Shown here: positions 26,317-37,276 of the stretch, in pieces | Layout: each line of letters begins with the position of its first letter | Position numbering within the stretch: position 1 is the first letter of the stretch | Origin: Micrococcus cohnii | GTDB taxonomy: Bacteria > Actinomycetota > Actinomycetes > Actinomycetales > Micrococcaceae | Direction: 5' to 3' | DNA length: 64,000 bases | Assembly (NCBI RefSeq): GCF_014205175.1 | Contig: NZ_JACHNA010000001.1 | Coordinates: 744,001-808,000, forward strand | The notes under the pieces: model-generated | What the model saw: only the letters and a program-made list of their open reading frames with translations | What the model was told of the DNA's origin: nothing | The model's database searches: none | Translations under genes and position numbers: made by a program

Positions 26317-28968
26317 TCAGCCAGCGGTGCAACCCGGCTCGGGCGGACCCACGGAGACCACCCGGAGCACCGGGTGGCCGGCCTCATCGGAGGCGTCGAG
26401 GTCGACGACGGCGTTGATGCCGTGGTCCAGGTCCCCGTCACGGTCGACGAGAACTTGGCGCACGGCCCACCAGCGGTCGCCGACCAGGTCGACGGGGGCG
26501 TCGCCGGCGGGTGTGCGGGACAGCAGGAAGTACTGAGGTCCGCGTGCCTCAGGTCCGTCGTCGATGTCGTCGTGATCGTCGAAGAAGGCGTCGAGGGCGT
26601 CGGCCCAGTCATCGGCGTTCAGCTCTCCCGAGAGCTCGGCCAGCTCGGCGTCCTGCTCGTCACCGAACAGGCGCACTCGCTGGAACATCGCATTGCGCAC
26701 CATGACCGTGAACACGCGCTCGTTGTCGGTCAGGCACGGCGGAGCGGGCGGGGCGATCGCCTCGTGATCGCGGCGCATCTCGTCGATGTCGCCGGCGACG
26801 AGGTCCTCCCACTCCTCGAGCAGCGACGAGTCGGTCTGCTTCACCATCTCGTCGAGCCAGTCGAGGATCACCTGAAGCTCGTCGGTGCGCTGCTCCTGCG
26901 GCACGGTGCTGCGCAGGGCCTTGACGGCATCGGTCAGGTAGCGCAGCAGCACCCCTTCGGACCGGGAGAGACCGTAGAACTGCACGTAGTCCCCGAAGCC
27001 CATGGCTCGTTCGAACATGTCCCGCACCACGGACTTGGGAGTCAGTTCGAACTCGTTGAGCCACGGCGCCTCGGAGCGGTAGACCTCGAACTGCTGCTCG
27101 AGCAGTTCGGCCAGCGGCATCGGGTGCGTGACCTCATCGAGGGCGCGCATCCGTTCGGTGTAGTCCAGGCCCTCGGCCTTCATGGCGGCGACCGCCTCGG
27201 TCTTGGCGCGTTTGATCTGCCCGGCAAGCACCTGGCGCGGCGGGTCGAGCGTCGCCTCGATGACCGAGACGACGTTGAGGCCGTGGTCCGGGTCCGCCGG
27301 GTCCAGCAGCTCGAGGGCGGCGAGCGCGAACGGGGACAGCGGCTGGTTCAGCGCGAAGTCGGGCTGCAGGTCGACGGTCAGGTCGACGGTGCGGCCTTGC
27401 TCGTCCGGCTCGGGCAGCACCTCGACGACGCCCGTGGCCAGCAGCTCTCGGAAGATTCCCAGGGCGCGGCGCATCAGGATGGCCTGTCGGGCCGGGGTCT
27501 CGTGAGCGGCACGCAGCAGGCGTCGCACCGCGACGACGGGATCGCCGGGACGCTCGAGGATGTTCAGCAGCATCGAATGGGTGATGTTCATGCGGCTGAC
27601 CATCGGTTCGGGCTCGGCGGCGATCAGCTTCTCGAACGTCGCAGGCCCCCAGGACACGAACCCCTGCGGCGGGGTCTTCTTCTTCGCGCCCTTGGCGGAC
27701 TGCTTGATCCGCTTCGCTCGTTCGGCTTCGTCCTTGACGTTCGCGAACTTCGCGGCGGCCTTGCGCTCGGCGGCCTTGTTCTCGATGACGTGCTCGGGGG
27801 CCTGCACGACGACGTACCCCTGTGTGTCGTAGCCGGCGCGGCCGGCGCGGCCGGCGATCTGGTGGAACTCCCGTGCCTGCAGGATGCGGGTCTTCTCCCC
27901 GTCGAACTTGGACAGCGCGGTGATCAGCACGGTGCGGATCGGCACGTTGATGCCGACGCCGAGGGTGTCCGTGCCGCAGATGACCTTGAGCAGGCCCTCC
28001 TGCGCCAGCTTCTCCACCAGACGCCGATACTTGGGCAGCATGCCCGCGTGGTGGACGCCGATGCCGGCGCGCACGAGCCGGTTGAGCGTCGTGCCGAAGC
28101 CCGCTGAGAAGGAGAAGCCGGCGATCCGCTCGGCGATCGCCTCCTTCTCCGACTTCGTCGCGACGTTCACCGACACCAGTGACTGGGCCCGCTCGACGGC
28201 GTCGAGCTGTGAGAAGTGCACGACATACACGGGCGCCTGGTGCGTCGTGACCAGCTCCTCCACTTTCTCTTGGACCGACACCTCGGAGTACTCGAAACTC
28301 AGGGGGATGGGCCGTTCGGCGTGAGCGACGACGGCCGTGTTCCGACCGGTGCGACGGCTCAGGTCCTCCTCGAAGCGGGTCGTGTCTCCCAGCGTGGCGG
28401 ACATCAGGAGGAACTGGGCCTGCGGCAGCTCGAGCAGCGGCAGCTGCCACGCCCAGCCACGTGAGGGGTCCGCGTAGTAGTGGAACTCGTCCATCACGAC
28501 CGGGCCGATGTCCATGCCAGAGCCCTCGCGCAGCGCACGGTTGGCGAGGATCTCGGCGGTGCAGCAGATGATCGGCGCGTCCGGGTTCACGGAGGAGTCG
28601 CCCGTGACCATGCCGACGTTCTCGGCACCGAACACATCGACGAGCGAGAAGAACTTCTCCGAGACCAGCGCCTTGATCGGCGCCGTGTAGTAGGACACCT
28701 CGCCGCGGGCCAGAGCGTGAGCGTGCGCGCCGAGGGCGACCAGTGACTTGCCTGAGCCCGTGGGGGTCGCCAAGATCACGTTCGACCCCTGGACGACCTC
28801 CATCACGGCTTCTTCTTGTGCCGGATAGAGCGTGATGCCGCGCGAGGCGGTCCAGCTCTCGAAGGCGTCGTAGACGGTGTCCGGGCTCGGATCCTCGGGC
28901 AGCCGGGACAGACTCTCGGCCAGAGGCGTCACGGGCTGAGCGGCGGGGGAGATGTCGGGAGAAGTCAT
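26317..28968 (-). CDS. DUF3516-type DEAD/DEAH-box helicase
   Basis: Superfamily 2 helicase of 883 residues in the Ski2/Hel308-like group with a C-terminal DUF3516 region. It has Walker A ATPTGSGKS (about residue 66), DEFHYY for motif II (variant of DEAD/DEAH), SATLGD for motif III, VHHAGMLPKYRR, and motif VI QIAGRAGRAGYDTQG. Residues about 480-883 match the actinobacterial extension. Whether it acts on RNA or DNA is not known. The start at 28968 is chosen because TAGGCT lies on its strand nine bases upstream; the gene is then leaderless and divergent from the methyltransferase with 43 bases between. Confidence 0.88.
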   Translation of the reverse strand: MTSPDISPAAQPVTPLAESLSRLPEDPSPDTVYDAFESWTASRGITLYPAQEEAVMEVVQGSNVILATPTGSGKSLVALGAHAHALARGEVSYYTAPIKALVSEKFFSLVDVFGAENVGMVTGDSSVNPDAPIICCTAEILANRALREGSGMDIGPVVMDEFHYYADPSRGWAWQLPLLELPQAQFLLMSATLGDTTRFEEDLSRRTGRNTAVVAHAERPIPLSFEYSEVSVQEKVEELVTTHQAPVYVVHFSQLDAVERAQSLVSVNVATKSEKEAIAERIAGFSFSAGFGTTLNRLVRAGIGVHHAGMLPKYRRLVEKLAQEGLLKVICGTDTLGVGINVPIRTVLITALSKFDGEKTRILQAREFHQIAGRAGRAGYDTQGYVVVQAPEHVIENKAAERKAAAKFANVKDEAERAKRIKQSAKGAKKKTPPQGFVSWGPATFEKLIAAEPEPMVSRMNITHSMLLNILERPGDPVVAVRRLLRAAHETPARQAILMRRALGIFRELLATGVVEVLPEPDEQGRTVDLTVDLQPDFALNQPLSPFALAALELLDPADPDHGLNVVSVIEATLDPPRQVLAGQIKRAKTEAVAAMKAEGLDYTERMRALDEVTHPMPLAELLEQQFEVYRSEAPWLNEFELTPKSVVRDMFERAMGFGDYVQFYGLSRSEGVLLRYLTDAVKALRSTVPQEQRTDELQVILDWLDEMVKQTDSSLLEEWEDLVAGDIDEMRRDHEAIAPPAPPCLTDNERVFTVMVRNAMFQRVRLFGDEQDAELAELSGELNADDWADALDAFFDDHDDIDDGPEARGPQYFLLSRTPAGDAPVDLVGDRWWAVRQVLVDRDGDLDHGINAVVDLDASDEAGHPVLRVVSVGPPEPGCTAG

Positions 28969-29011
28969 CGAGGCAGAGCCTATCGGCCCGACGCGGCCTA
29001 CCGTGGGGGTC

Positions 29012-29866
29012 ATGGCACCGACAGCCGAGTCCGCGTCCGCCGCCTCCTTCCGCTGGGACCCCGACCGTTACGAAGCGTTCGCCGAGCATCGAGCCCGACC
29101 CTTCCACGATCTGCTGGCCCGCGTCGGCGCCGTCTCTGCCCGCCGCGTCGTCGACCTCGGCTGCGGCCCCGGCACGCGCACCGTCTCGCTCGCCCGGCGC
29201 TGGCCCCACGCGCGCGTGGTGGGGATCGACTCCTCCGCCGAGATGGTGGACCGGGCCCGCGATGAGCTTGACCGGACACCCGAGCTGGCCGGTCGGCTGA
29301 GCTACGAGAAGGCCGACGTCGTCGACTGGACGCCGGACCCGGAGGTCGACGTCGTGGTGTCCAACGCCATGCTGCAGTGGATCCCCGAGCACCCCGATCT
29401 CATCTCCGCCTGGCTCGAGGCGCTGCGGCCCGGGTCCTGGCTCGGGGTGCAGGTGCCGCACAACGCCGACGAGCCCTCGCACCGCACGATCCGCGAGCTC
29501 GGCGCATGTGAACCCTTCGCGTCGGCCATGGGCACGATCCCGCACACGGACACGGTGCTCGCGCCGGAGGACTACGCGGGGATGCTGCTGCGCGCCGGGT
29601 GGACCGCGGACGTGTGGCAGACCCGCTATGAACATGTGCTGACGGGACCGGACCCGGTCGCCTCGTGGACGGCCGGCGCGGCCCTGAGACCCAGCCTCGA
29701 CGCCCTCGCCCGGCACGACGCGGCACAGGGGACCGATCTGCGCGAGCGGTTCCACCAGGAGTACCGGCGCCGTCTGCGCGAGGCGTATCCGCCCGTGGTC
29801 TCAGGCGGTGAACAGACGCTCTACGGTTTCAGCCGACTGTTCGTCGTGGGGCATCGCCCCGACTGA
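29012..29866 (+). CDS. tam: Trans-aconitate 2-methyltransferase
   Basis: S-adenosylmethionine-dependent methyltransferase that detoxifies trans-aconitate, an inhibitor of aconitase, by methyl ester formation. It has 284 residues. The family-typical beginning FRWDPDRYEAFAEHRARPF is at about residues 12-30, motif I VVDLGCGPGTRT follows, then SNAMLQWIPEHPDLI and the substrate region VQVPHNADEPSHR. ATG 29012 is preceded by TACCGT (28999-29004) with seven bases between, so it is probably leaderless. The longer frame from 28952 would run into the divergent helicase start and is rejected. Confidence 0.92.
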   Translation: MAPTAESASAASFRWDPDRYEAFAEHRARPFHDLLARVGAVSARRVVDLGCGPGTRTVSLARRWPHARVVGIDSSAEMVDRARDELDRTPELAGRLSYEKADVVDWTPDPEVDVVVSNAMLQWIPEHPDLISAWLEALRPGSWLGVQVPHNADEPSHRTIRELGACEPFASAMGTIPHTDTVLAPEDYAGMLLRAGWTADVWQTRYEHVLTGPDPVASWTAGAALRPSLDALARHDAAQGTDLRERFHQEYRRRLREAYPPVVSGGEQTLYGFSRLFVVGHRPD

Positions 29867-29928
29867 GCCAGGGCGGAACCGACCGCGTGGCTGCGGGTGA
29901 GAACCCTCGTGGACCGTAGGGTGTGGGA

Positions 29929-30903
29929 ATGCCCGCCTCCGCCCCGCCCGACCCGCGCCCCACCGCGCCGCGTCCCCGTCTGCTCTGGATGGACGCGCTC
30001 CGCGGTCTCGCCGTCCTGCTCGTCGTGCTCATGCACGCGCAGACGGCACTGGTGAACACCGGGCTGCGGCCCTCGCCGATCGTCGGCGTCGTCAACGACG
30101 CCGTCGGCGCGTTCCGCATGCCCGGGCTGCTCGTGCTCTCGGGCATGCTGCTGGTCGTCTCGCTGCGCCGACCCCCGCGGGCCTACCTGGCCGGCAAGCT
30201 GCGCAAGATCGCCTGGCCCTGGCTCGTGTGGACCGCCGCGATGATCCCCGCGTTCGGGATCGAGTACGCCACGCAGCCGACGTGGTGGCTCAACGGCACC
30301 CACACCTGGTTCCTCACCGTCATTTTCGTCGGCTACGTCCTCGGGCTGGTGCTGAGGCCCGTCCCACCGGCGGTGACCGCTCTCGGCCTGTTCGCGGCCG
30401 GCATGCTGATCGAGCCGCAGGGGAACGAGTGGCTGCTCGTCGTCGACCGCATCACCTGGTACGGCGGGTTCTTCTTCGTCGGTGCCGGGCTCGCCCGCTG
30501 GCGCGAGTCGTGGAACCGCATTCCGTGGCCCGTCATGGTCCTGCCCGTGGCCTTCACGCTGCTCTGGGCCGGGATCGCGGTGCGGGCCGGTGGCCATCCC
30601 GAGGACCACACCGTGCTCACAGCCACGGCCGCCGTCATCGGAGTGCTCAGCGTGCTGTGGCTGTTCGGCCGTCTGCCCGAGACGCCGCCGATGCGCTGGC
30701 TCGGCGCGGCAGGACGGCACTCGCTCGTGCTCTTCGTGGCGCACTATTCGGTGATCCGGCTGCTGCGGCGGGTCGAGTGGATGCCCGAGGGGATCGCGGG
30801 CGTCGCGGTGCTCTTCGCCGCCGGCCTGGGCACGGGCGTCGTGTTCGTGTTGCTGTACCCGCGGGTGCGTTGGCTGTTCGAGTTCCCCCGCCGACGCGTC
30901 TGA
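29929..30903 (+). CDS. Acyltransferase 3 family membrane protein
   Basis: Integral membrane O-acyltransferase family protein (acyltransferase 3), 324 residues, about ten membrane segments. The first segment carries the family start LLWMDALRGLAVLLVVLMHA, including the conserved Arg and His that are needed for activity in relatives. WFLTVIFVGYVLGL and RHSLVLFVAHYSV are further conserved segments. The acceptor could be a surface sugar, peptidoglycan or a secondary metabolite; nothing nearby decides. The -10-like TAGGGT (29917-29922) six bases before ATG 29929 suggests a leaderless transcript; GTG 29923 is the alternative. Confidence 0.85.
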   Translation: MPASAPPDPRPTAPRPRLLWMDALRGLAVLLVVLMHAQTALVNTGLRPSPIVGVVNDAVGAFRMPGLLVLSGMLLVVSLRRPPRAYLAGKLRKIAWPWLVWTAAMIPAFGIEYATQPTWWLNGTHTWFLTVIFVGYVLGLVLRPVPPAVTALGLFAAGMLIEPQGNEWLLVVDRITWYGGFFFVGAGLARWRESWNRIPWPVMVLPVAFTLLWAGIAVRAGGHPEDHTVLTATAAVIGVLSVLWLFGRLPETPPMRWLGAAGRHSLVLFVAHYSVIRLLRRVEWMPEGIAGVAVLFAAGLGTGVVFVLLYPRVRWLFEFPRRRV

Positions 30904-30923
30904 GGCTCAGGGCCGCCCGGAGG

Positions 30924-31604
30924 TCACCAGCCGCGTTCGCGCCAGGCCGGCAGCTGCGGCCGCTGCGCGCCCAGAGTCGTGGACGCCCCGTGGCCGGGAT
31001 GCACGTGGGTGTCGTCGGCGTACACGTCGAACAGGCGTGCTTCGACGTCGTCGATCAGGCTCGTGAAGCGCTCGGGGTCCTGGTCCGTGTTGCCGACGCC
31101 GCCGGGGAAGAGGGAGTCGCCCGTGAACACCACGGGAGCCTCGTCCGGCCCCGGTTCGTAGACCACGGCGATCGACCCGGGGGTGTGGCCGCGTAGCCCG
31201 ACCACGTCGAGCAGAATCCCGGCCACACCGACGGTGTCGGCGTGCTCCAGGCGAGCGTCGATCTCGACGCCGGTCTGCTCGGCGATCGCGTCCGCGTCCT
31301 CGGCCCCGGCGTAGAGCACCGCGTCGTGCTCGGCGGCCAGCTCCGCGAGCGCTCGGACGTGGTCCCAGTGCCGGTGCGTGGTCACGATTGCGTCGAGCCG
31401 GGTGTGGCAGGGGGTGTCCGCCGCGGCGGAGGAGAGCAGGCCGCGCACCGCCTCGAGGTCGTCGGCCGCGTCGATCAGCACCTGTGCCCCCGTCGTCGTG
31501 GAGGTGAGCAGGTACACGTTGTTGTCCATCTCGGACACGGAGCAGGCCCGCACGGTGACGGCGGGCAGGTCGTGGAGCAGACGGACGTCGGTGGATCGGG
31601 ACAT
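30924..31604 (-). CDS. Metallo-beta-lactamase-fold hydrolase (glyoxalase II-like)
   Basis: Cytosolic zinc hydrolase of the metallo-beta-lactamase superfamily, 226 residues. The metal-binding motif is TTHRHWDH (HxHxDH), with further ligands in [19 protein letters not shown] and HPGHG. Overall it resembles glyoxalase II and related thioester or persulfide hydrolases; the substrate cannot be told. The start at 31604 is preceded on its strand by TAGACT with eight bases between, so it is probably leaderless. It is divergent from uvrA, a common neighbour of this gene in actinobacteria. Confidence 0.85.
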   Translation of the reverse strand: MSRSTDVRLLHDLPAVTVRACSVSEMDNNVYLLTSTTTGAQVLIDAADDLEAVRGLLSSAAADTPCHTRLDAIVTTHRHWDHVRALAELAAEHDAVLYAGAEDADAIAEQTGVEIDARLEHADTVGVAGILLDVVGLRGHTPGSIAVVYEPGPDEAPVVFTGDSLFPGGVGNTDQDPERFTSLIDDVEARLFDVYADDTHVHPGHGASTTLGAQRPQLPAWRERGW

Positions 31605-31669
31605 GCGGGGAAGTCTACGCACGAGCGTCCGGGAGGGCACAGCGGACGTCGGACGCCTACACTGGCCGG

Positions 31670-34669
31670 GTGTCGAACACGTCTGCGAACCCCACCGCCC
31701 CCGCCGCGCACGGCCTCGCATCCGGACCGGCCGGCACCGCGTCCGCCGCGTCCGTGGAGCCCGACCGGATCGTCGTGCAGGGCGCGCGCGAGCACAATCT
31801 GAAGAACGTCGACGTCTCGCTGCCTCGTGACTCGATGGTCGTCTTCACGGGCCTGTCCGGCTCGGGCAAGTCCTCCCTGGCCTTCGACACGATCTTCGCC
31901 GAGGGTCAGCGCCGCTACGTCGAGTCCCTGTCCTCCTACGCGCGCATGTTCCTGGGACGCGTGGACAAGCCCGCCGTCGACTTCATCGAGGGCCTGTCTC
32001 CGGCGGTGTCGATCGACCAGAAGTCCACGAACCGCAACCCGCGTTCCACGGTCGGCACCATCACGGAGATCTACGACTACATGCGTCTGCTGTGGGCGCG
32101 GGTCGGCGTGCCCCACTGTGCGGACTGCGGCGAGCCCGTCGACCGGCAGACCCCGCAGCAGATCGTCGACCAGCTGTTGCGGCTGCCCGAGCGCACCCGG
32201 TTCCAGGTGCTGGCCCCCGTGGTGCGCGGTCGCAAGGGCGAGTTCGTGGATCTGTTCTCCTCGTTGGCCGCCCAGGGCTTCTCCCGCGCGGTCGTCGACG
32301 GTGAACTCGTCCAGCTCTCCGACCCGCCGTCGCTGAAGAAGCAGGTCAAGCACACGATCGCCGTCGTGGTCGACCGCCTGGCCATGAAGGAGGGCATCCG
32401 CCAGCGTCTGACCGACTCGGTGGAGACGGCCCTGCGTCTGGCCGAGGGGCTGGTCGTCGTCGATTTCGTGGACATCGAGGTCGTCGAGGAGAAGGGCAAG
32501 AAGAACACCGCCGAGCTCTCCGGGCGCGATGCCGAGGGGCGGCCACGCTACCGGCAGTTCTCCGAGAAGCTCTCCTGCCCCAACGGTCACGAGCAGACGG
32601 TCGACGAGATCGAGCCGCGCTCGTTCTCCTTCAACAACCCGTTCGGTGCGTGCCCCGAGTGCACGGGAATCGGCTCGCGTCTGCAGGTCGATGAGGATCT
32701 CGTGGTGCCCAATGACGAGGCCTCCCTGGCCGACGGCGCGATCGCCCCGTGGTCGCTGGGCAAGTCCACCTCTCAGTACTGGGAGCGGGTGCTCGAGGGC
32801 CTCGCCGCCGACCTGGGCTTTCGCATGGACACGCCGTGGAAGGAGCTGCCGGACACGGTCCGGCACGCCGTGCTGCACGGCAAGGACTTCAAGGTCGAGG
32901 TCTCGTTCCGCAACCGGTTCGGCCGCGAGCGCCGCTACACGACCGGCTTCGAGGGCGTCGTGCCCTACGTGGCGCGCAAACACCTGGAGACCGAGTCGGA
33001 CTCGGCCCGTGAGCGCTACGAGTCGTTCATGCGTCAGATCCCGTGCCCGGCCTGCCACGGGGCCCGGCTGAACCCGACGGTGCTCAACGTGCTCGTCGAA
33101 GGGCGTTCGATCGCCGAGGCGACCGCCCTGCCGCTGCGCGAGGCTCGTGACTTCTTCGCGGGCCTGGACCTGGACGACCGGCAGCGGCAGATCGCCGACC
33201 AGGTCCTCAAGGAGCTGCTGGCCCGCCTGACGTTCCTGCTCGACGTGGGCCTGGAATACCTGAACCTGGAACGCTCGGCGGGCACGCTCTCCGGCGGCGA
33301 GGCGCAGCGGATCCGACTGGCCACGCAGATCGGCTCGGGCCTGGTCGGCGTGCTGTACGTGCTGGACGAGCCCTCGATCGGCCTGCATCAGCGCGACAAC
33401 CGTCGACTCATCGAGACCCTGCTGCGGCTGCGAGACCTGGGCAACACGCTCATCGTCGTCGAGCACGACGAGGACACGATCGCCGAAGCCGACTGGATCG
33501 TCGACATCGGCCCGAACGCCGGCGAGCGCGGGGGAGAGGTCGTTCATTCCGGCTCCCTCGAGGACCTGCGCGCCAACACCCGGTCGATCACGGGCGACTA
33601 CCTCGCCGGCCGGCGGCGCATCGAGGTTCCCGCAGCCCGCCGACCGGTCGACCCGCAGCGTGTGCTGCGCGTGCGCGGCGCCCGGGAGAACAACCTCAAG
33701 GACGTGACCGCGACGATCCCCCTGGGCGTGTTCACCGCGGTCACGGGCGTCTCCGGCTCGGGCAAGTCCACGCTGATCAACGAGATCCTGTACAAGGTGC
33801 TCGCCAATCGTCTCAACGGGGCCAAGCACGTGCCGGGACGGCACCGCACCGTCGAGGGCGTGGACCAGCTCGACAAGGTGGTGCACGTGGACCAGAGCCC
33901 GATCGGGCGCACCCCGCGTTCGAACCCGGCGACCTACACCGGCGTGTTCGATGCGATCCGCAAGCTCTTCGCGGAGACGCCCGAGGCCAAGGTGCGCGGC
34001 TACCAGCCCGGCCGGTTCTCCTTCAACATCAAGGGCGGGCGATGCGAGGCCTGCGCTGGCGACGGCACCCTGAAGATCGAGATGAACTTCCTGCCGGACG
34101 TCTACGTCCCTTGCGAGGTGTGCCACGGCGCCCGCTATAACCGCGAGACCCTCGAGGTGCTGTACAAGGGCAAGAACATCGCCGAGGTGCTCGACATGCC
34201 GATCGAGGAGGCTGCGGAGTTCTTCTCCTCGTACACGAAGATCTCCCGCTACCTGGACACCCTCGTGGAGGTGGGCCTGGGCTATGTGCGCCTCGGCCAG
34301 CCCGCCACGACCCTCTCCGGGGGTGAAGCGCAGCGGGTCAAGCTCGCCGCCGAGCTGCAGCGTCGGCACAACGGGCGAAGCGTCTATGTGCTCGACGAGC
34401 CCACCACAGGCCTGCACTTCGAGGACATCCGGCGCCTGTTGCACGTGCTGCAGTCCCTCGTGGACAAGGGCAACACGGTGCTGACGATTGAGCACAATCT
34501 CGACGTGATCAAGTGTGCGGACCACATTGTGGACCTCGGCCCCGAGGGAGGCTCGGGCGGCGGCGAGGTGGTCGCGACCGGCACCCCCGAGCAGGTGGCG
34601 CGCGCCGAGCGCTCACACACCGGTCGTTTCCTGGCGGAGCTGGTGCAGGCTCGGGGAGCGCAGGCATGA
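31670..34669 (+). CDS. uvrA: UvrABC excision nuclease subunit A
   Basis: Damage-sensing ATPase of nucleotide excision repair, 999 residues with two ABC ATPase modules. Walker A motifs are [15 protein letters not shown] (about residue 60) and [14 protein letters not shown] (about 694); the signatures are [13 protein letters not shown] and [13 protein letters not shown]. Zinc-finger cysteines are seen in CPECTG and CEACAG...CEVC. The N-terminal 30 residues before [15 protein letters not shown] are alanine-rich and variable. It starts with GTG at 31670, with TACACT (31657-31662) seven bases upstream, so it is probably leaderless. It heads a run of overlapping genes to whiA. Confidence 0.98.
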   Translation: MSNTSANPTAPAAHGLASGPAGTASAASVEPDRIVVQGAREHNLKNVDVSLPRDSMVVFTGLSGSGKSSLAFDTIFAEGQRRYVESLSSYARMFLGRVDKPAVDFIEGLSPAVSIDQKSTNRNPRSTVGTITEIYDYMRLLWARVGVPHCADCGEPVDRQTPQQIVDQLLRLPERTRFQVLAPVVRGRKGEFVDLFSSLAAQGFSRAVVDGELVQLSDPPSLKKQVKHTIAVVVDRLAMKEGIRQRLTDSVETALRLAEGLVVVDFVDIEVVEEKGKKNTAELSGRDAEGRPRYRQFSEKLSCPNGHEQTVDEIEPRSFSFNNPFGACPECTGIGSRLQVDEDLVVPNDEASLADGAIAPWSLGKSTSQYWERVLEGLAADLGFRMDTPWKELPDTVRHAVLHGKDFKVEVSFRNRFGRERRYTTGFEGVVPYVARKHLETESDSARERYESFMRQIPCPACHGARLNPTVLNVLVEGRSIAEATALPLREARDFFAGLDLDDRQRQIADQVLKELLARLTFLLDVGLEYLNLERSAGTLSGGEAQRIRLATQIGSGLVGVLYVLDEPSIGLHQRDNRRLIETLLRLRDLGNTLIVVEHDEDTIAEADWIVDIGPNAGERGGEVVHSGSLEDLRANTRSITGDYLAGRRRIEVPAARRPVDPQRVLRVRGARENNLKDVTATIPLGVFTAVTGVSGSGKSTLINEILYKVLANRLNGAKHVPGRHRTVEGVDQLDKVVHVDQSPIGRTPRSNPATYTGVFDAIRKLFAETPEAKVRGYQPGRFSFNIKGGRCEACAGDGTLKIEMNFLPDVYVPCEVCHGARYNRETLEVLYKGKNIAEVLDMPIEEAAEFFSSYTKISRYLDTLVEVGLGYVRLGQPATTLSGGEAQRVKLAAELQRRHNGRSVYVLDEPTTGLHFEDIRRLLHVLQSLVDKGNTVLTIEHNLDVIKCADHIVDLGPEGGSGGGEVVATGTPEQVARAERSHTGRFLAELVQARGAQA

Positions 34670-35337
34670 GTACGAGCCAGAGTGTGCGGTCCTTCGTCGC
34701 CGGCACCCTGTGCGTGAGCTGTCGGCCCCAGGTCGTGGGACTGGAGAACGTGCCGGAGCAGGGACCGTTCATCCTCGCCTCCAACCACCTCTCGTTTCTG
34801 GACTCGGTCATCCTGCAGGCGCTGAGCCCACGCATGGTGCACTTCTTCGCCAAGGCCGAGTACTTCACGCAGCCCGGGCTGAAAGGCCGTGCCATGAAGC
34901 GGTTCTTCGACGCCGTCGGCTCCATCCCCGTCCAGCGCGGCGAACAGGCCGCCTCGGTGCAGGCCCTCGAGGATCTGGTGGCGCTGCTGGAGGCGGGCTC
35001 GGGCGTGGGCATCTACCCGGAGGGCACCCGTTCTCGCGACGGCCGCCTCTACCGTGGCCGCACCGGTGTGGGCTGGCTGGCTCTCACGACGGGCGCGCCG
35101 GTGGTGCCGGTGGGGCTGGCGGGCACGCAGCGGCTCCAGGGGCCCGATGACGCGTGGCCCCGGCCGCACCGTTTCTCGGTCACCTTCGGCGAGCCCCTGG
35201 ACTTCGGGCATCCGGGCCGTCGGCACACCCTGCCGCGACGACGCGAGGCCACCGTCGCCGTCATGGACGCCATCGCCGCGCTCACCGGGCAGGAGCGCGT
35301 CGACTCGTACAACGCGCCCCCGGTCGGCCGTGGCTGA
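34666..35337 (+). CDS. PlsC-type 1-acylglycerol-3-phosphate acyltransferase
   Basis: Membrane-associated acyltransferase of phospholipid synthesis, which adds the second acyl chain to lysophosphatidic acid. It has 223 residues with the catalytic motif NHLSFLD (NHx4D), the acceptor motif [23 protein letters not shown] and [10 protein letters not shown]. The length and motifs fit the PlsC family, though related acyltransferases for other lipids look similar. It overlaps uvrA by four bases (ATGA) and runs eight bases into uvrC, so it is translated from the same mRNA as the repair genes. Confidence 0.88.
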   Translation: MSTSQSVRSFVAGTLCVSCRPQVVGLENVPEQGPFILASNHLSFLDSVILQALSPRMVHFFAKAEYFTQPGLKGRAMKRFFDAVGSIPVQRGEQAASVQALEDLVALLEAGSGVGIYPEGTRSRDGRLYRGRTGVGWLALTTGAPVVPVGLAGTQRLQGPDDAWPRPHRFSVTFGEPLDFGHPGRRHTLPRRREATVAVMDAIAALTGQERVDSYNAPPVGRG

Positions 35338-37276
35338 TCCGGCCAGCTACCGCCCCGCCCCGGGAGAGATCCCTACCTCGCCGGGCGTCTACCGTTTCCG
35401 CGACGGCGACGGGCGCGTCGTGTACGTCGGCAAGGCGAAGAATCTGCGCGCCCGGCTGTCCTCCTACTTCCAGAATCCCGCCCGGCTGGCGACCAAGACG
35501 CGCACCATGGTGCACACCGCCGAGGCGGTCGAGTGGACGGTCGTCGGCTCCGAGGTCGAGGCCCTGCAGCTGGAGTACACCTGGATCAAGGAGTACACGC
35601 CGCGGTTCAACATCATGTACCGCGACGACAAGTCATACCCGTACCTGGCCGTGACCATGAAGGATGAGTTCCCGCGGGTGCAGGTCATGCGAGGCCAGAA
35701 GCGGCCCGGCGTGAAGTACTTCGGCCCGTTCCACCCGGCCAAGGCGATCCGCGAGACGGTCGACCTGATGCTGCGGGTCTTCCCGGTCCGCACGTGCTCG
35801 GCGGGCGTCTTCCGGCGCGCGCAGGCTCAGGATCGTCCGTGCTTGCTCGGCTACATCGGCAAGTGCTCCGCCCCCTGCGTCGGCCGGATCTCCGTCGAGG
35901 CGCATCGCGATCTGGCGCAGGACTTCTGCGACTTCATGGCCGGTGACGCCGCCCGGTTCATCAACGGACTCGAGGCGAAGATGCAGGAGGCGGTGGCGGA
36001 GCTGCGCTACGAGGACGCCGCCCGCCTGCGCGACGACATCGCGGCTCTGCGTCGCGTGTTCGAGCGCAACGCCGTCGTGCTGCCCCAGCACACGCAGGCC
36101 GATGTCTTCGCGCTGCACGGTGACGAGCTCGAGGTGGCGGTGCAGGTCTTCCACGTCCGCAGCGGGCGCGTGCGCGGGCAGCGCGGATGGGTCATGGAGC
36201 GCGTCGAGGAGATCGACGAGGCGGCCATGGTCGCGCAGCTGCTCACGCAGGTGTACGGCGAGGAGAAGGACCCGAAGGCCATCCCCGCCGAGGTGCTCGT
36301 GCCGACCGAGCCCGACGACGTCGAGGAGATCAGCGCGTGGCTGTCGGCGATCCGCGGCTCGCGCGTGACGATCCGCGTGCCCAAGCGCGGTGACAAGGCA
36401 GATCTGATGGAGACGGTGGCCGAGAACGCGACGATGGCGCTGGGGCTGCACAAGTCTCGCCGTTCCGGCGACCTCACGACCCGCTCGGCCGCCCTGCGTG
36501 AGCTGCAGGAGGCGCTCGAGCTCGACCAGCCGCTGCTGCGCATCGAGTGTTACGACATCTCCCACTCACAGGGCACGAATGTCGTGGGCTCGATGGTGGT
36601 CGTCGAGGACGGACTGCCGAAGAAGTCCGACTACCGGCGGTTCAACGTGACCGGGGAGGCCGCCCGCGACGACACCGCTTCGATGCGCGACGTGCTGCGC
36701 CGACGTTTCGCGCGCATGGCCGCCGAACGCGAATCGACGCTCACTCTCGGAGGCGAGGTCGCCGCCGACGACCACGCCGGCGAGCGCGGGCGCTTCGCCT
36801 ACCCTCCCTCACTCGTGGTCGTCGACGGTGGCCCGCCGCAGGTCGCCGCCGCGGCCCAGGTGCTCGCCGAGCTGGGTCTGGATGAGCTGCCGGTGATCGG
36901 TCTCGCCAAGCGGCTCGAGGAAGTGTGGCTGCCCGGGGACGATTTCCCCCTCGTGCTGCCCCGCTCCTCGCAGGGCCTCTACCTGCTGCAGAGACTGCGC
37001 GATGAATCGCATCGCTTCGCGATCTCGGCCCACCGCGCGCGTCGCAGCCGGTCGATGACGGCCTCCGCACTGGACGGGGTGCCCGGGCTGGGACCGGCCC
37101 GACGGCAGGCTCTGGTCACACACTTCGGTTCGGTCGCGAAGATCCGCGAGGCCGGGTCCGAGCGCCTGCAGGAGGTCTCCGGCATCGGTCCGGCCTTGGC
37201 CGAGGCCATCGACGCCGCGCTGAACCCGCGACGCGACGGCGACGCGGACACAGACGCCGATACAGTGGAGTCATGA
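35330..37276 (+). CDS. uvrC: UvrABC excision nuclease subunit C
   Basis: Dual-incision nuclease of excision repair, 648 residues. Domain order: GIY-YIG nuclease at about 14-95 (GVYRFRDGDGRVVYVGKA), a cysteine cluster near CSAPC, a UVR domain at about 210-245 (EAVAELRYEDAARLRDDI) that pairs with UvrB, an RNase H-like second nuclease with CYDISHSQGTNVVGSM, and paired helix-hairpin-helix motifs at the end (GVPGLGPARRQAL, VSGIGPALAEAI). GTG 35330 gives the normal N-terminus; the longer open frame upstream is inside the acyltransferase gene. It overlaps rapZ by four bases. Confidence 0.97.
   Translation: MADPASYRPAPGEIPTSPGVYRFRDGDGRVVYVGKAKNLRARLSSYFQNPARLATKTRTMVHTAEAVEWTVVGSEVEALQLEYTWIKEYTPRFNIMYRDDKSYPYLAVTMKDEFPRVQVMRGQKRPGVKYFGPFHPAKAIRETVDLMLRVFPVRTCSAGVFRRAQAQDRPCLLGYIGKCSAPCVGRISVEAHRDLAQDFCDFMAGDAARFINGLEAKMQEAVAELRYEDAARLRDDIAALRRVFERNAVVLPQHTQADVFALHGDELEVAVQVFHVRSGRVRGQRGWVMERVEEIDEAAMVAQLLTQVYGEEKDPKAIPAEVLVPTEPDDVEEISAWLSAIRGSRVTIRVPKRGDKADLMETVAENATMALGLHKSRRSGDLTTRSAALRELQEALELDQPLLRIECYDISHSQGTNVVGSMVVVEDGLPKKSDYRRFNVTGEAARDDTASMRDVLRRRFARMAAERESTLTLGGEVAADDHAGERGRFAYPPSLVVVDGGPPQVAAAAQVLAELGLDELPVIGLAKRLEEVWLPGDDFPLVLPRSSQGLYLLQRLRDESHRFAISAHRARRSRSMTASALDGVPGLGPARRQALVTHFGSVAKIREAGSERLQEVSGIGPALAEAIDAALNPRRDGDADTDADTVES

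Noticed and set aside
31475-34525. About 1000-codon minus-strand open frame opposite uvrA
   Set aside because: Same artefact; it also overlaps the real metallo-hydrolase gene in a different frame.
35054-35329. N-terminal extension of uvrC by about 90 codons
   Set aside because: The extra part is an out-of-frame reading of the PlsC-type acyltransferase; the conserved UvrC start is GTG 35330.
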